Origin: Gymnopus androsaceus JB14
Taxonomy: Eukaryota; Basidiomycota; Agaricomycetes; Agaricales; Omphalotaceae
Reading direction: 5' to 3'
Length of the DNA: 64,000 nt
Assembly: GCA_009733575.1 (NCBI GenBank)
Contig: ML769389.1
Span: 310,001-374,000 of the forward strand
Shown: piece after piece, positions 12,446 to 25,843 of the stretch
How the letters are laid out: every line of letters begins with the position of its first letter
Position numbering within the stretch: position 1 is the stretch's first letter
Translations under genes and position numbers: made by a program
The notes under the pieces: generated by a model
What the model was told of the DNA's origin: nothing
The model's input: the letters and a program-made list of their open reading frames with translations, nothing else
Databases searched by the model: none

Positions 12446-12708
12446 CTTCAGGTCGCGAATACCAGCGAAGAAATAAGAACCAAGGCGGCTTTATGATGCT
12501 TGTTGAAATCGTGGCGTCAGAGTCGAGAACAAAATGGGTGATGGTGTATTGCAAGAGAAAGAGGCCTTGGTTTTATGGTGAGAAACATGAGGCAGATTTG
12601 AACAAAGTCAAAAGTGGAAGACAATGGAAGCTTGTCACAGGTAGGCACGTGCTGTGATTTTTCGCGGTCAAAGCCGCTAGACCCCTAACTTTCTTCTTGT
12701 TCTGAGCC

Positions 12709-13967
12709 ATGACTGTTCTGACTCTTTCTTCTTTGCACGCTTGGAGGGACCACGCTCGGTGCGTTCAAACTCAAGATCAATGGTGCTATGATGCGTTGTG
12801 GTTGCCTTTAGCTCCTTTTTTCGAAACACACGGCTATTCCCTTTGGGTCAACGCTACCACAAGGAAACCCTTCACGATGAACAGCTTATGCCCTCTTGCT
12901 CCTCCAAATTCCCATCCTCGCGTTTTTGATGGGTATTCATACCCATCTCCTTGTTTTCTGGATAGTGAGGTGAAGGATATGAGGCATGAAAGACATCAGC
13001 AGATGGTGCGCTTGCTCCTCTCCTTTGACAATAGCTTATGCATCGACTAGAGCCCGGCTGTCTGCCCTGCGCGGACTGCACAGAATCAAGACGTCATGAT
13101 ACGCTTGGTTGCAGTTGATTCATTCGGTGACCAGCACAGTCATGCATTGGACAGATTAGGAGCTAAACATCTCGCCTCCATGCCTCAAAATCATGCCTTG
13201 CCCGTTCTTAATCGGATTGCGTATGAGAATAAGTACTACTTCGCTGTATTTCCCATGATGCAGGATGTACTGTCGCTGCCGGATTTTCATGATTATGTAG
13301 AGGCAGCCGACTACATCGAGCAACTGGTCGAGGTTGGCATAACATGCACCCTGTATCTTCGTTGAGATTGACCTCATTTGCAGGGCCTGGAATTTTTTCA
13401 CGAGAGATTAGTTTCGCATGGTGTACATTCCTGTTTCTTTTGATGTCTCTCTGTACATTAATATTGTTGCTTCTAGGATATCTGCAAAGAAAATATTCTC
13501 ATCAACCTCATCGGACCACCTCATTGCACGGAAGAACAGCCTCTGCGTTCTCGACTTCCGGCTCGCTATTATTATACGGATTTCGAATTTTCAACATGTT
13601 CTGACGAAGGAGAGAGTCGGTCTTCCGTACAGGGCAGTCCGATGTCTTGGAGTGACCGCGGGGGCATTTATAGCAGACCTTCAGCTCCCGAAGTATCCAA
13701 GCCTGGTTCCTATAGTCCCTTCCAAGCGGATGTATGGCAACTTGGTGATTTGCTTCATACTGAATTTGAGGTAAGTTGTCTTGTTCATGACCGAGTATGT
13801 CAAAGATAACTTATACATGGTAGGATTTACCGCATTTTGAAGGTTATCTATTGCTATTTAAGAACATGATGGAGGACGATCCGAGGCTGAGACCTTCTTC
13901 CAAAGAGGCTTTGAATGAAGTGCGGCGTCTTAAGCAACGATCTTCATCCCATTCGAGGTCTTTCTAG
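12709..13967 (+). CDS. Kinase-like protein, tandem copy 1
   Basis: Member of a fungal protein-kinase-like family expanded in Agaricomycetes. Exons 12709-13005, 13051-13332, 13384-13422, 13477-13770 and 13824-13967 join in frame. The apparent stop at 13048 lies inside the first intron. Landmarks: DV(M)IRL at the usual ATP-lysine strand (Arg instead of Lys), SHGDICKENIL as catalytic loop (Asp and Asn kept), YYTDFEFS in place of DFG, and ADVWQLGDLL in helix F. The last exon has one extra base near 13937 relative to copy 2, so the tail ends early in SHSRSF. It is duplicated 1.7 kb downstream. Activity as a kinase is uncertain. Confidence 0.7.
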
Positions 13968-14029
13968 TAACCCGGCTGGGACTAGATCGAAAACTGTGTT
14001 GGCCTCCTAGAGTATGCGTGGAATGGAGG

Positions 14030-14180
14030 ATGTTTATGGGTAAATACGCTACGTTTATGAATGGCCGCAAGCAGTCCATTCCGATGACCATGCTGACTGT
14101 TCAGAAAGGAAGCGTAAATTTGGAAGGATGAGAGAGAGCCAGGTATTCGTCATGCAAGGACACACATCCTCTAACGCTAG
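14030..14180 (-). pseudogene. F-box-like C-terminal remnant 1
   Basis: Reverse-strand fragment of the F-box family C-terminus. The tracts corresponding to SLTLHD, a PKLRFLS-like segment and an IGMDCL-like segment are recognisable but scrambled by indels. It sits in the spacer after kinase copy 1, and a matching remnant follows copy 2, so it was duplicated with the kinase. Confidence 0.55.
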
Positions 14181-14411
14181 AACTATGTCAGCGTAAGTCT
14201 CTCTGTCCTCTGAGCCCTACCATGTTTTTGAATATGCCACATTCAACATCGGATTTGTTAATCTCTCATTTTGGTTGCTGTCAGCTACCCTTTGGCTTCC
14301 ACGCTTTGAACACTTCAAGTTGTGGTCACTGTATTCCGCCTCACTTCTCAAACTCACCCCTAACTTGCCCCTAACTTTCTTCTGGGTTATACTGTATACT
14401 CCTGAACCGCC

Positions 14412-15751
14412 ATGACTACTCTGACTCTTTCTTCTTTGCACGCCTGGAGAGACCATGCTCGACGCGTCCAAGCTCAAGGGCAATGGAGCTATGATGCGTT
14501 ATGGCTGCCTTTGGCCCCCTTTTTTCGAAGTCACATGGGTATTCCCTGTGGGTCAACGCTGACGAGCCGAAACCCTACACAATGGACTGCTTATGCCTTC
14601 TTGCTCCTCCAAATTCTCATGCCCACGTTCTTGACGGGTATTCATACTCATCTCCCTATATGCTGGATGGTGAGACGAGGATTATGAGCCATGGAATGCA
14701 ACAGATGGTGCGCTTGCTCCCGTACTTTGACATGAACTGATACGTCGACCAGAGCCCGGTTGTCTGCCCTGCACGGACTGCAAAGAATCAGGACGTCATG
14801 ATACGCTTGGTCGCGGTTGGTTCATTTGGTGACCAGCACAGTCGCGCGTTGGACGGTTTAGGGGCTAAACATCTCGCCTCTCTGCCTCAAAATCATGCCT
14901 TACCCGTTCTTAATCGGATTGCGTATGAGAATAAGTACTATTTCGCTGTATTTCCCATGATGCAGGATGTACTGTCTCTGCCGGATTTTCATGATTATGT
15001 AGAGGCAGCCAACTACATCGAACAACTAGTCGAGGTTGGCAAAACATGCGCTATGTATTTTCGTTGAGATTGACCTAAGTTGTAGGGCCTTGATTTTTTT
15101 CACGAGAGATCAATTTCACATGGTGTACATTCCTGTTTCTTTTGATGTTCCTTTCCGTGCATTAATATTGAGCTTTGCTTCTAGGATATCTGCAAAGAAA
15201 ATATTCTCATCAACCTGGTCGGACCACCTCTATGCACGGTAGATCAGCCTCTGCGCTCTCGATTTCCAGCTCGCTATTATTATACGGATTTCGAATTTTC
15301 AACATGTTCTGACGAAGGAGAGAGTCGGTCTTCTGTACAGGGAAGTCCAGTGTCTTGGAGTGACCGTGGGGGCGTTTATGGCCGACCTTCAGCTCCCGAA
15401 GTATCCAAACCAGGCTTCTATAGTCCCTTTCGAGCGGATGTATGGCAACTTGGTTATTTGCTTCATAGTGAATTTGAGGTTAGTTACTTATTTCTGACCG
15501 GCATGTCAAAGATAACTTATAGACCGTAGGACTTTCCGCACTTTGAAGGTTATCAATTGCTATTTAAGAGCATGATGGATGATGATCCCAGGCTGAGAGC
15601 TTCGACCAAAGAGGCTTTGAAAGTAGTACGGCGCCTCAAGCAAGATCTTCATCCGATTCGAGGTCTTTCGAGTAACAAGTCTGGGAATAAACTTGGCGAT
15701 GCGTTTGGCCTCCTAGAGTATGCAGCGTGGATGGTGGATGTTCATGGTTAA
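14412..15751 (+). pseudogene. Kinase-like protein, tandem copy 2, exon-1 frameshift
   Basis: Second copy of the kinase-like gene, offset by 1702-1703 bp from copy 1. It shares the same exon pattern, including the first intron (GTGCGC to ACCAG, about 14706-14750), the catalytic loop SHGDICKENIL, YYTDFEFS and ADVWQLGYLL. Exon 1 has a net two-base insertion near 14525 (around CGAAGTCACATGGG), which throws the N-terminus out of frame. The C-terminal tail, broken in copy 1, is open here and runs to GLLEYAAWMVDVHG. The two copies thus carry complementary lesions. Confidence 0.7.
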
Positions 15752-15768
15752 ATACACTACGTTAAGAG

Positions 15769-15888
15769 GATTTGAATGAAGTGTGGTGTCTTAAGCAAGA
15801 TCTTCATCCCATTAGAGGTCTTTCTAGCAATCCGACTGGGATTAGACTGGGGAATGTCCTAGAGTGTGCGTGGATGAAAGATATTTAG
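15769..15888 (+). pseudogene. Kinase-like tail fragment, third copy
   Basis: An open segment (DLNEVWCLKQDLHPIRG and on to a TAG at 15886) matches only the last exon of kinase copies 1 and 2. It marks a third, truncated unit of the tandem array. Confidence 0.7.
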
Positions 15889-15892
15889 AATG

Positions 15893-16075
15893 TTATATGA
15901 TTAAACACGCTACGTTTATCACCGCAATCAATCTATTCCGATAATGACCGTCGAGTTTTTGGAAAGGGAGCCTAAATTTGGAAGGAGGAGAGCCAGAATC
16001 GGAGGAGTCATGCAGAGCGAGACTCGAGAGGCAGTAGGAGTTGATTGGGTTTCCCCATTCGTAGCCCCTGACTTT
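15893..16075 (-). pseudogene. F-box-like C-terminal remnant 2
   Basis: Reverse-strand reading shows CLSSLALHDSSDSGSPP, matching the SLTLHDSGSPLLPKLRF block of the F-box family. It is the counterpart of the remnant at 14030-14180 in the second tandem unit. Confidence 0.6.
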
Positions 16076-16591
16076 CTTTTGACTCTTCAATATTCGTTAT
16101 GCAAGAACTGACACGGACTATCCCATAGCGCTGGAGCTAGAAGGCGCGATGTCAGCGCGAGTCTCTTTGTCCTCTGAACAAATTGGTCTTGGGCTCGAAT
16201 ATGTCACGTTCTGGTTGTTTTTCTCTTTGCGTTAGGGATGTCAATGATCCCAAACTGATTTATCTATGATGCAGCGGCACTTCGACACGCACAATAACCG
16301 AAAATGCGTCCGAGTCCAAATGACATGCACTACTCAGTTCACTCCGTTTTCATTACTAGTCCTGCCATATCCGAGTCAGTATGGACTGTATAGTTGACTG
16401 ACTTTCTTTGTTACCTTTTTTACCTGCTTTCGACCTCCACTTATCATTAGCGGCTCTATCATAAAGTTAACTGATAGAGGGATCGACAATCATATAACTT
16501 TTCACAACAGAAGGTTCGTTCAAGACCAAAGAAAGCTAGGACAAGGATCGAGAAGATATCAATGTCGTACAACAGGAGCTCCATTCATCGT
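16076..16591. other. Intergenic after the kinase array
   Basis: No gene seen. The first part resembles the sequence preceding kinase copy 2 (CCCCTGACTTTCTTTTG near 16068 against CCCCTAACTTTCTTCTG near 14368), suggesting the start of another collapsed unit. Confidence 0.45.
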
Positions 16592-18653
16592 CTAGCGGTC
16601 AACTCTCTGATAACTTAAGTTGTACCATATTCTCCTGACCCACCGCCTTCTCCGCGTCACAGCACCTGAATACACATGGTTTGCGGGGACGAGCCATACG
16701 TCGTTTGTGTATACCCAGCCATCTACAACAATATTAGCATCAAGAGTGGTGAATAGTAAGGAGCAACTTACTCTCGTCCGCTCCCAAAACTGGATCACCC
16801 TCGTCTCCTTTCTCTTTGACCCAATCACCGATCAAATCAGCTCTCCAACCCTCGGTGGGTACGAATTCCCAGCACGGAGCAAGCGAGAACGTTAAATTGC
16901 TGCTGTTCGTTGGATATTCAGAGGGAGCTCAGGTTCAGAGAAGCTATACACAAACCTTACAGTCCCATCGTTTTCGTGTCCAGAACCAGCAACTCCACTC
17001 CAACCGTCTCTTCCTCTTGTCCATGCTGATCTTTCGTTCGGCCTCAGATGCGCTTTGCTCCAACCTCCGTTTAATGATGTCGAACCGAAGAATGTACTCC
17101 GGGATCGTTGATGCATCGGGAGCGGGGGCGGTCTTGCTGGAGTCTGAGGTGCGGCCGGAGCGCCTGATTCGTCAACCGAGAGACGTTTAGAGTATGTCGT
17201 CGGTGAACCTATCCTGGATGTCGTCGGTGATATAAGGGACCCCGACGATGGTGACATGGGATTAGCACCCGGATCAAGCCTTTCGTTCTCCCACAGCTCG
17301 ACCTCCCGCATCTCACTGTTCCATACCTCATCTGAAAGATTATTGTCATCGATGAGCCTCTGCACTCGCAATTTGACACGTTTCCGTGCGAGAGAAAAGG
17401 AAGAAGGGTCGATTGTGAGCTGGTGCGGAAGCGAGAGGCCAAATAGACGGGAGGCAAGTGATCGGAATGGCGAAGGTATAGGGAGAATGATAGAAGGGTA
17501 GACGGGGTCTGGAAGAGGTAAATGCAGGTATGAGAGTATGCTCATGGCCTGGGAGAACCATCTACGCAATTCGGGACTAAGCAGAAGAACTGGACCGGCG
17601 CCACATATGAAACATGTTAATCGAGCAGGGAAGTAGGCCGATGTAACAAGAAAAACCGATGGAGGAAGTGTTAAGATGAGAAAGGTAAGTAGCGGGAGCG
17701 TATATGGTGACTTGGGACCAGGTTTGGATATTTGCGGGTTATTCGGCGAAAGCGAGAGGTGAGATAGGTAAGGAGTTGTAGCAATATGAACATCTGCACT
17801 TTAAGGAAGTTAGATCAGAGAAAGATTTACCAAAGTTTCGACGTACTATGCTCCCATTAAGTTCTGAATTGCCTGGATGTTCGCTTGCCAGTCGACGCTA
17901 TCCTCCGCAATGGGTGCGGGGAGCGGAGTTTCAGCCGTAATCGGAGACTCCGTAGATTTTGTAGTAGAGACCGGATACGGAGAATGTCACTGGCGGAGGT
18001 GGAGGTTTGTATACTGGATAATGTACAGTTGCGAGAATAATCGCAATAAGAACAAGGTGTGGAAGTATGAATACAAGTCTAGGAAAGTAGCCTGTAGAAC
18101 ATTTGAGTAAGGGATGTTGAACAAGAGAAAACTACGGACAGAACAGCCATATGCAGCCAGCCAGGTTCCAGTTACCTTCCAACCTCTTCGCCAGAACAAA
18201 GATCTCCTCTATTTCTGTCTTGGTAGCCAGAATACCGGGACCTACACGTTCAATGAAACGCTTGAAATTCACGGTTGTTATCTGTAATGAAAGTGGATCG
18301 CGGTTCGATAGAAGTACAATGGGTTCTAGCTGAAGCTTCTGAAGCCGTTTTCTCGCCGGATTTGACTTGGAATCGTTCGGAGACGTTGAATCAGAGGTCG
18401 GAATAGATCCAACCGGTAGTGAAGAGGAAAGAAGCATCTGGGGGAGCAAGTTGAATGCAGAGCTCGTTCCGAATCCTTTAATTGGGGAAGTAGGATCGGA
18501 TGAATCTGAAGGAGAATTGGGGAGCGTGGTACGAAGCTTTACAGCAGGTCGAATATCGTTCTCAGCATGGCGAAATTCTGCAGCAGAAGGCAGAGGCTGG
18601 TTTTGAAGACGAGACGCACAAGAAGGAACGGAAATGTAGTCAAGAGTTGCCAT
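16592..18653 (-). CDS. Pex23/Pex30-type peroxin with dysferlin domain
   Basis: Integral membrane peroxin, related to yeast Pex28-Pex32 and Pex23, which act at ER-peroxisome contacts and control peroxisome number. From ATG 18653 the N-terminal exon carries a disordered segment and a conserved helical region (NFKRFIERVGPGILATKTEI). Membrane segments follow in the exons between 17560 and 18130 (for example LPLLTFLILTLPPSVFLVT). The C-terminal exons encode a split dysferlin-like domain: RFVYSFSEPE, then WEFVPTEGWRADLIGDW with DEGDP, then DGWVYTNDVWLVP and an Arg-rich end (RRRRWVRRIWYN). Several introns are canonical; exact internal boundaries were not all resolved. Confidence 0.8.
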
Positions 18654-18975
18654 GAACAAGGGGCATTCGGCAGTAGAGCGGCAGACAGAATGGTATAAAC
18701 GTGACTGTCAAATGCGCAATGCGATCGAGCGCTAATGACATCGCGTCAGCTCGTAGAGGCAGGGTTCTATTGCTAAAAGGATCAGAGTATAGAGGCTGAG
18801 GAGAGCATCAACACTTGAACGAGTGAACGAAAGAGAGTCGACGTGTCATTCATGAGTAAGTAAGTAGTAGTGGCAAGCGCGCCAATCAAAATCTCACGTA
18901 GGGTCTTTCCTAACTAGGAAATATAACATAGGGTCTGCCATTCGGATGCCGAATGCCCCAGTTAAATAAGCGCTC
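18654..18975. other. Divergent promoter region
   Basis: Spacer between the peroxin (minus) and the F-box gene at 18976 (plus). No repeats or genes seen. Confidence 0.5.
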
Positions 18976-20302
18976 ATGACCCTTTCCGCAACTCCCATGG
19001 TGGAACCACTGCCCAACGAACTGATTGAATGCATCCTCGACAATCTCCACTCGGATATATCTACTCTTCTCAAATGCGCGCTGGTTGGAAGAGCTTGGGT
19101 CAATCCCTCCCAACGTGGCATCTTTCGAAAAATCGTTCTCGAGATCCCTGGAATCCAGAACTGGCAGAAGGTCGATGCGTATCTCAAGTTCATTGAAAGA
19201 CTTACTGTTTCACTCGATGAAAACCCACTTCTTGCCTCATTTGTTAAATCTCTATGCGTCAGCCGACAGCGCGCGCGCGGCGAAGCATCGGCGTCGTTGG
19301 ATATTGTTGCTACAGCCGTTGTTCAAAAACTTCACGATGTTAAAAGGCTATCACTGTCTTTTAGACAATCCACCGACCTACACTTGGGTCTGCGGGATGC
19401 TTTGGCTGTTATGCTTAGGAATCCTTCCCTAAATCAACTCGATATCATCGACTGCCACTTCCCTGCTTTCACTGATGTGGCAACTCTGTTAAGCAGTGCC
19501 TCCTATTTAAAGGTGCTGAATGCTGGTGTGACTTCTAGGAACTGGGATTTGCCAGATTCCTCTCCGGAGGGTAGCACTAGCTCTCCCCCTCATTCCATAT
19601 CACTCAACACATTACAGCTCAGGTTCACAGTGAACACTGGATCAGACATCGATCCTTTCGTGTCTTGGTTTCGACAAGACTCGTGTCCATTTGATGCTCG
19701 GAATTTAGAGTCACTGGAGATTGACTGTATCCGGGGTGCTTTTCCAGCAATACAGCATCTATTAGGGACCAGGCTTAGAGAGTTGACGCTGCACTTTAGT
19801 CCGAGGCCACATCGTCGTTTAGGTTCTTTTTACTGCTACTTATCTGTTGTGCTTCACTTACCTGTCACTCTTAGACCCAACTTTTGATATTGGTGGTCTG
19901 CTTGGATATACACCCAACCTACGCAGCCTACACTTCAAGAGTCTTTCCAACATAGAGCATCCCACAATCGTTTCTTCTATCTGCGCCCTAAATGGAAGTA
20001 TATTTCCCTTACAATATTTAACCATTGACCTTACCATTCACTCTGATTATATTGGTCCATGGGCCCAATGGGCTGCCATGGACAAGCTGTTCGAGGAGCA
20101 AAAGTTTCCTCTCCTTGAAAGGGTGATTTTCAACCTATCTGAATCCGGTGGGTCTGGCATTGGAGCTAATGCTGTGGAGCTCCTGATTCCCCAACTTCCC
20201 TTTTTACATGGATCGGGGAAGCTAATGGTGCGGGAACATGAAGAAATGTCTCTCGCTGTGTCCCGGATCACTCCTCGCCGTACTGGACCTACTTTTTCCT
20301 AG
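18976..20302 (+). CDS. F-box protein with LRR-like body (distinct family)
   Basis: An F-box protein unlike the A-H family. A canonical F-box motif begins at about residue 9 (EPLPNELIECILDNL) and ends with GRAWVNPSQRGIFRKIVL. It is followed by about 370 residues with repeated leucine segments (LSLSFRQ, LNQLDIIDCHF, LESLEIDCI, LRSLHFKSL). Two exons, 18976-19813 and 19875-20302, are joined by a GTCGTT-CTTAG intron that restores the frame PHHPTFDIGG. It is expected to be an SCF substrate receptor. The next in-frame ATG (18997) would also retain the F-box. Confidence 0.8.
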
Positions 20303-21795
20303 CTGCTGTTCCTCATACTTACTTGAGAAGATTATTTGCATTGGTTACTGTACATTCAAAGAACTTTCCTGAAGCACGATGTGGGAGTGCTGGCTGCCTC
20401 GCTGGTAGCCAAGCATTCTATTACAGTGTTCATTTATACTTAATCATTAATACCTTCAATTATACTTATACGCTATTCTATATTCCTTATTTCGTGTCGT
20501 TTCATATTTACTTCCTATTTCTTGGACTTTTCGGGCTTGCGTCTAAATTTATTTACTTGTAATAACATCATTTCTCGAGCCCGACCGGTTGTACGGCCGA
20601 ACGTACTTCTTCGTCTCCTTCTTTCCACCACAACACCATTGTGTTTCCCTTTTCCTCTCAATTATTATTACGCTAGACCGAGCTGTTTGCTTCCTTCTAT
20701 AACCTTGACATTCTGACAATGCAGATGTTCCATCTCTTCAATTACACGCACTCTGGGCAGTAGTGAATATTGGCTGGATTATTGGGAATTTGTATGTTAT
20801 TTAGTGACTTGTTATTTCAACTTTGAATTGTCCCCCTTTCACTTGATCATTACTCCCCTCTCCGTCTTGATGCCGAACACTTGCAAGCCATCGAGCGCCT
20901 CCTCGGAATGCACCTGTATCCAGACATTGGGCTTAGGCCACCCAATTGTCCTTGCTGATGGTTGTAGCAAGCGATACAGCTTCCCCTTTTGTGCGTATCC
21001 TGGGTGGAGACCCTGACATGCTGGAAGCACTGGGAAGCTAGTGACTTTTCATTTTCAACTGGACTATTTCTTTATATATACAAATTTTTAAGTACTGCGA
21101 TTGTAAAGATTGGATGGACAGGATTCTCTCAATTCTCTCCCCTCTCACTCTCTCGAATAACAAAGTTTTAGTTTCGAGTCTCAGTAACGGTCATTGTGCA
21201 AAATATCAAATAATATTAATAACTCTACATGTTGCGCCAAATTGCAATGCAAATCAACCTATTGATAGACTGAAACCCTTTGCAGTTGCTTCGCAGGTAC
21301 TCGCTTGGACCTTTCTGTCTTTCTTTAACAAGAGAATGACTGAGATTGGATTTGAATGCGCAGAAGTAGACGCTACGTGTCTAACTACATACCTTGAACA
21401 TCCCAATACTAGTAGATTTACAACTTCTACTAGTTTGAGGTGATTTGGATTTGGAAGTCAAATTTTGATTAGGCAGCTTCAATACGATACCATTGACATA
21501 GTCTCACATTCATACATACTTCATCGAATCTGATTATCTGTTAAACTACTGGACTACGTTGAGCAGAAGACAGTAGTCCAAAAGTGCGTCGCTTCATTTC
21601 CTTCATCAGTAAATTTCGTTGCTTCTTAATGGCAGGACAAAATCAACATGAAGCATTTGCTCCTCTCAAAGGGGCGCGGATTGGGGTTGCATGTTCTTTC
21701 CTAGGCCAAGCTCCTTGACCAAAAGAGGATGAGGATTGGGCGGGATAACGGTGTGCGAGGGTGCATAGATATGTTCACGACTATACCATTGTTAG
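20303..21795. other. Long gene-free interval
   Basis: No supported gene in 1.5 kb. It is AT-rich, with short reading frames lacking family resemblance. A perfect small hairpin (ACTAGTAGA...TCTACTAGT) lies around 21409-21435. It may be decayed mobile DNA. Confidence 0.45.
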
Positions 21796-22246
21796 TTATG
21801 GGAGTTTCATAGAAAAGATGACAATATACTGCAGCTTGGTTTTGAGAGCCGCTGCTTCCAGAAAAAGCTTTTGATTCTCGCCAGCGTAAGCCAATGCCTT
21901 CACCCGGCACAAGAACATGCAGGCACAGACGACAGCGACGTGACTGAGCTAAGAGTCAGTGTCGTAATAAAGATGCTATTAGGAGGCGGCATACTCGACA
22001 AAGTCTTTACACTCTTTTCTTGCAATTTCTTCCGCTGCTCGAGTGTAGCTTTCGGTCTGTTCTGGGAGAGGAAGGAAGCCCACGGGTGGTGCGCTGGCTG
22101 TATACTGTTCGTACGCAGCCGCATACCGATTTGGATCCTGGCGGAGAAATCGCGGCGTGCTCCTCTGTGAGGCGTTCTAAATCGAATAGCTCTTGTGCCC
22201 ATTTTGCGGCGGTGATGCGTTGGGCGTTTGTAAAACGAGGTGGCAT
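21796..22246 (-). CDS. Small hypothetical protein, structure uncertain
   Basis: Not recognised. From ATG 22246 the frame reads MPPRFTNAQRITAAKWAQEL, a plausible amphipathic start, to about 22150. The more protein-like continuation (DPNRYAAAYEQYTAS, then RAAEEIARKECKDF) lies one frame off, with no clear intron between, so there may be a one-base indel near 22155 or a different first exon using the CACAG acceptor at about 22177. A GTATGC...CTCAG intron near 21950-21995 would lead to a Cys-rich end (VVCACMFLCRVKALAY) and a stop at 21796. A mitochondrial or membrane role is possible but unproven. Confidence 0.35.
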
Positions 22247-22787
22247 GACCGTTGTTGAAAGAGAGGATGAACCATGCACTCTGAGTGCGCTAGTTTGGGT
22301 ATCGGCTCATCTGGCTCCGCGCATCCAGCGGAATGTTGAAGAAACCTCGCTCGAATCCAGATTTAAGTCTTTCGTCTCTTTTAACCATTATTAGTGTGGA
22401 TCGACAAAGTCCTTCCCACAACTCCTACAACTCTAATATTGGTATGGGCTGTGGAGACCTCTGTCATTGGATGGAACCCAAGCATGGAGTTAGCCAAAAG
22501 TTAGCTGGCCATGGGGCGATTGATTTGGGTGTTTACTGCAATCAGAGTTCCCAGTGGCACATATATCCACTTTTGACCGAGTTTGACCGCATATCACATC
22601 TACTGTATCTATGATTTATTTGATTATACGACTTCAGTATCTACATATGTACAACATGCGTAACATAATATTTCTCGAAACGAACACTTGAAATTGAACT
22701 GTTACAATGCGACGATGAATTCAGTCCGATGCGATGCGATGTAAAAAACGAAACCGAAGAGCAAATGAGAACGAGAACGATAATCCA
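22247..22787. other. Intergenic
   Basis: Spacer before the 3' end of the glucoamylase locus; no gene or repeat recognised. Confidence 0.45.
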
Positions 22788-25179
<2,392 letters not shown>

Positions 25180-25843
25180 CCGTCTAACACAAGGTGTTTG
25201 TGGAGGAGCAGAAACCCTTTCCATAGTGAAGTAAAGGCCACTATGCATGATGGTTTGAAGCAAGACGCGACGAAGATTCCGAACAATTTCGCTGACGTCA
25301 TTGAAACTCGCGCCACGGTAAGTACTGTTTAAGTATTCAGAGTCACTCAAGGACGCCATTATCACTCGCGTGCTCAGGTTCATAGTACCGACTTTAATGG
25401 GAGTAAAAAGGTTGGGCGTGGAGATGACTGGTGCTGGAGATATAGTAATGCTCGGAACCTTGTTGGTTCGTTTAGGTCGTTGAGATACTTTCTAGGCGTA
25501 ACCTCGACTTTTGTATCATTTTGAGCACCTAGCGCGCGACACCGTGCGTTAACATCGGTGTCAAAGGCTGCGCGACGTCTGCCGTCGACGTTGCGTAGCC
25601 GCCATGTTGTATCGAGGAAAAGTCTTGGGAAAGGTTGTAAAGTTCGGCATACGGCTTATGAGTCGTTTGGATGAGAACTTCGAATAGCCGTTGCGCGTAG
25701 ACACCTATGATACGTGATGAGTGGCTTTGATTCGACTAATTTTATTTATACCGCTAGCCTTATCAGACTATGCGTATTCATAAGAACTTCAATATCGACG
25801 CATTATCCTGAACAAAACAATAATGAACAGGTACTGTACTTAT
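25180..25843. other. Spacer between glucoamylase and P450
   Basis: It includes the possible 5' extension of the glucoamylase reading frame (ATG 25224 or further upstream). No other gene recognised. Confidence 0.4.

Noticed and set aside
12436..12657. 73-residue plus-strand reading frame.
   Set aside because: Overlaps the promoter and first codons of the DUF6699-like gene on the other strand, and shows no family pattern.
13048..13050. In-frame stop in kinase copy 1.
   Set aside because: It is the acceptor end of an intron that is also present in copy 2 (GTGCGC...ACTAG/ACCAG); splicing removes it.
20839..21030. Short minus-strand reading frame with LYRLLQPSARTIGWPKPNVW.
   Set aside because: No family resemblance, no splice partners, and no start context; likely chance.
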